In this document: in pieces, positions 62,061 to 64,000 of the stretch
Layout: the number at the start of each line of letters is the position of its first letter
Numbering within the stretch: position 1 is the stretch's first letter
Program-made: the position numbers and the translations under genes
The notes under the pieces: model-generated
Database searches by the model: none
Told to the model about the DNA's origin: nothing
Seen by the model: only the letters and a program-made list of their open reading frames with translations
From: Phycisphaera mikurensis NBRC 102666
GTDB taxonomy: Bacteria; Planctomycetota; Phycisphaerae; Phycisphaerales; SM1A02
Assembly: GCA_945878575.1 (NCBI GenBank)
Contig: CAMDUB010000001.1
Location: 62,001 to 126,000, forward strand
Direction of reading: 5' to 3'
DNA: 64,000 nt

Positions 62061-63593
62061 ATGCTCGTCGCGATTCTCAGCGCTGCACTCATGACCGCGC
62101 CGCCCGCTGCGGGTGCGCCGGACGCCGCGCCACCGAATCCACCAGTGACGCCAGCGCCCGAAGTACCGATCGCCCCACCTGCAGCGGCTCCAACCAGTAA
62201 CCCTGCCACGCCAGCACTTGCCACCGCGCGCCCCGCGCATGGCAACGGCGCCAATCCCAGCCGCGACGCACGCAGCGCCGCTCGCGCCACAGCTGAGTCG
62301 GAACTCATGGCCACGTTGGTGCCAGCGCCGTCCACGGCCGAGGAGATGCGCGCCACCGCCGCAGCCCTGGGGGCTGAACCGGGCGCGAAAGATTCTTTGG
62401 ATTCGTTGATCCTGCAGTACGAGTCGCTCACCAAGGTGTCGTACGCAAACGCATCTGCGCTTGTCCACTCACGATTGTCTGCTGCCTACCGAAGTGCCAC
62501 TGCTACTGGAGCTTTGGAACCAATGGCTGGTCCAGAGCTTGCCGCACTTCTGGAAGCAACCATTGACTGGCGCCGCACACTTGCTGCGGCGGACATGGAA
62601 TTCATCACGCGTGCCGCAACGCTTCGAACAAGCGACCCCGCACAACTGCCTGGAATGGCGTTGTTCATGCGCGTGGTCAAGCGTGATGATGTACCCGCCA
62701 ATGACCCCGCCGCGGCTGTTCGTTTACCGGATTTACTGGACGAATCCGGAATCACGGGCATGGATCGCCGCCGAATTGAGGGCGCGCTGGAACGACATTG
62801 GTCACGCCTTGCCGGCGTCATCGCTGCGCGGCGTGTGGAACTGATGAGCACCGCTCTTGATCGAGCACGGCTTGAAGAATCCTGGGGACCGGCCTGGGAA
62901 CTCACCGCTCCACAGAGCACGATCGACGAACGAATTCGCTTGCTCGACCAGTTCGCAGCACGCGATCGCGCGTCGGAAGCACCATTGCGTGCCGCCAATC
63001 ATGATGCCGCGCTTGCGCTCTTAAAAATGCTTCCGGCGCCCGCGGCGGACCTCCTGCGTGATGCGGCTGATCGATCGATCTGGCCGTGGATCTTTGATTC
63101 CGAAAGTGCACTTGAACTGGCGGTAACACGCGCCACGGAGATCGGCGGGCCATCACTGGGCGAGCCGCTCACTGCCATGATGTACGACCTGCAGTTGCGA
63201 TTGAATGCATCGCGTCGCGAACTGAGTAAGCGTGCTGCCAACTCGGAGGAGCTTGACGCCATCGTGGCGAGTGCGCAATCCGGCGCGCCGCCACAGACGG
63301 TGGTTGCGCTTCTGGGAGCGCAGCGGCGCTTGCAAGAATTGATTGACAAGCGGCGCCGATTGGTGCGGGACACCGCTGTTCGTATGGAGCAAGCGTCATC
63401 CGGTGATCCACGAACGCGTGCGATCTTCGCGGAGCGCATCATGGCGTGTGACGCGGAAACGCGCACCGCGCAATGGCGACTGCGAGGGATCGATGATCGC
63501 ATCGCCCAACTCAACGCCGGCGATTCGGCGAGCGATCAGTCCACTGATATGGATGAACCGACAACGAGTGGTGGTAGTGCGAAGGATCGATGA
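62061..63593 (+). CDS. Exported mostly helical protein of unknown function
   Basis: 510 aa from ATG 62061; the longer track ORF starts antisense to EVE. The signal peptide is short (LVAILSAALMTAPPAAGAP), followed by a Pro/Ala-rich linker (residues 20-60). The rest is charged and helical with few aromatics (SRLSAAYRSATATGA, RRIEGALERHWSRLAGVIAARRVELM, RRRLVRDTAVRMEQ), and no recognised domain. The C-terminus is acidic and Ser-rich. The divergent overlapping promoter is shared with EVE. A cyclophilin gene begins 7 nt downstream. Confidence 0.75.
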   Translation: MLVAILSAALMTAPPAAGAPDAAPPNPPVTPAPEVPIAPPAAAPTSNPATPALATARPAHGNGANPSRDARSAARATAESELMATLVPAPSTAEEMRATAAALGAEPGAKDSLDSLILQYESLTKVSYANASALVHSRLSAAYRSATATGALEPMAGPELAALLEATIDWRRTLAAADMEFITRAATLRTSDPAQLPGMALFMRVVKRDDVPANDPAAAVRLPDLLDESGITGMDRRRIEGALERHWSRLAGVIAARRVELMSTALDRARLEESWGPAWELTAPQSTIDERIRLLDQFAARDRASEAPLRAANHDAALALLKMLPAPAADLLRDAADRSIWPWIFDSESALELAVTRATEIGGPSLGEPLTAMMYDLQLRLNASRRELSKRAANSEELDAIVASAQSGAPPQTVVALLGAQRRLQELIDKRRRLVRDTAVRMEQASSGDPRTRAIFAERIMACDAETRTAQWRLRGIDDRIAQLNAGDSASDQSTDMDEPTTSGGSAKDR

Positions 63594-63600
63594 GTCATCA

Positions 63601-64000
63601 ATGGTGAACCCAAACCGCTTCATTCATAACCATCGCCATGAATTGGCAACCGTGGCGCTTGCATTTGCATGCATCGTTGCGTTTGTCGCTGGCCCACAGG
63701 CGACCACCGCTGCGCCGCCAACGGCCGCTCCTGCCCCCACGCCCGCGCTCACGGCACGGGTCGATACCGCGCGTGGCACATTTCGAATCACCTTGCGTGT
63801 GGCCGAAGCTCCCATCTCCTGCGCCAACTTTGTCAATCTCGTGCAGCGCGGCGCGTATGACCGGAGTGCCTTTCATGATTGGACGCGTGTCTTGCGCCAA
63901 AGTGGCGGGCCGAGTCAGTCGTTCGACCCGGGCTACACCATTCGCCGTGAATTCAGCGCCAAACTCATGTTTGAAGGGCCAGGCATGGTGGCGATGCAGA
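63601..64000 (+). CDS. Periplasmic cyclophilin-type peptidyl-prolyl isomerase (partial)
   Basis: Runs off the right edge, so it is missing from the ORF track. From ATG 63601, 133 codons are visible. A long basic n-region, then a hydrophobic signal segment (ATVALAFACIVAFVAG) and a Pro/Ala-rich linker. The cyclophilin domain then starts at about residue 50: VDTARGTFRITLRVAEAPISCANFVNLVQRGAYD, with FHDWTRVL and the GYTIRREFSAKLMFEGPGMVAMQ block typical of the family. Unlike the cytoplasmic one at 11703, it is exported. It follows the preceding exported protein by 7 nt and may be in its operon. Confidence 0.85.
   Translation, partial: MVNPNRFIHNHRHELATVALAFACIVAFVAGPQATTAAPPTAAPAPTPALTARVDTARGTFRITLRVAEAPISCANFVNLVQRGAYDRSAFHDWTRVLRQSGGPSQSFDPGYTIRREFSAKLMFEGPGMVAMQ

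Overview
The window is a densely packed stretch of a bacterial chromosome with moderately high GC. It encodes mostly housekeeping genes plus a substantial set of secreted or lineage-specific proteins. The best guess at origin is a planctomycete, probably Phycisphaerae-like. The signs are three secreted proteins ending in paired dockerin-like repeats of the DLNGDG..G.D(L/M)G..L..W type, a zinc ribbon of the CxxCGFDLR type, an OstA/LptD-like outer-membrane assembly protein beside peptidoglycan genes (murJ), the futalosine menaquinone route (mqnE), and many long family-unknown exported proteins. This taxonomic call is inference; there is no rRNA in the window. One tRNA (Cys, GCA) is present. I see no prophage, IS element, CRISPR array or rRNA, and no gap between genes exceeds about 300 bases.

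Layout. 0-10 kb: metK with a structured leader, a subtilase with a dockerin, a polyferredoxin membrane protein fused to TPRs, a zinc-finger-less DnaJ, the overlapping gatB-hpt-PH operon, and a GAF-GGDEF diguanylate cyclase. 10-24 kb: tRNA-Cys, a secreted two-repeat protein, a cyclophilin, two dockerin proteins, a paired M16 peptidase operon (one active, one inactive lipoprotein), mqnE, murJ, a small lipoprotein and an FAD oxidoreductase. 24-37 kb: a VanZ/zinc-ribbon protein behind an orphan ParA with a histone-H1-like tail, two exported unknowns behind birA, a HIT protein, a glutamate-dehydrogenase homologue that lacks both catalytic residues, a CBM9-like protein, ppdK and pabB. 37-45 kb: a six-gene minus-strand run (DUF4026/DUF2314-like, DUF2007-like, lipoprotein, DUF58, transglutaminase, PilZ-like). 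44.6-64 kb: leuS, folC with a repeat-built N-terminal extension, a tightly coupled ribH-nusB-ftsY-pilin-like-membrane protein-hrpB run, a UbiA prenyltransferase, an lptD-like gene, the EVE-lemA-ruvB run, an exported helical protein and a truncated periplasmic cyclophilin.

Two patterns run across the window. First, about sixteen transcription-unit-leading genes have a TAnnnT (-10 like) hexamer ending only 6-11 nt before the start codon and no Shine-Dalgarno sequence. This suggests leaderless or near-leaderless mRNAs, and I used it to choose several starts. Several genes that follow another gene closely instead have an SD or a 4-nt stop/start overlap, and metK has a real leader with an SD. Second, four unrelated conserved proteins (MetK, ParA, FolC, PpdK) carry lysine/alanine/serine/threonine-rich tails, three of them encoded by 12- or 18-bp tandem DNA repeats. 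I see no single defence or biosynthetic island. The most unusual objects are these tails, the GDH pseudoenzyme candidate, and the overlapping divergent leaderless promoters.
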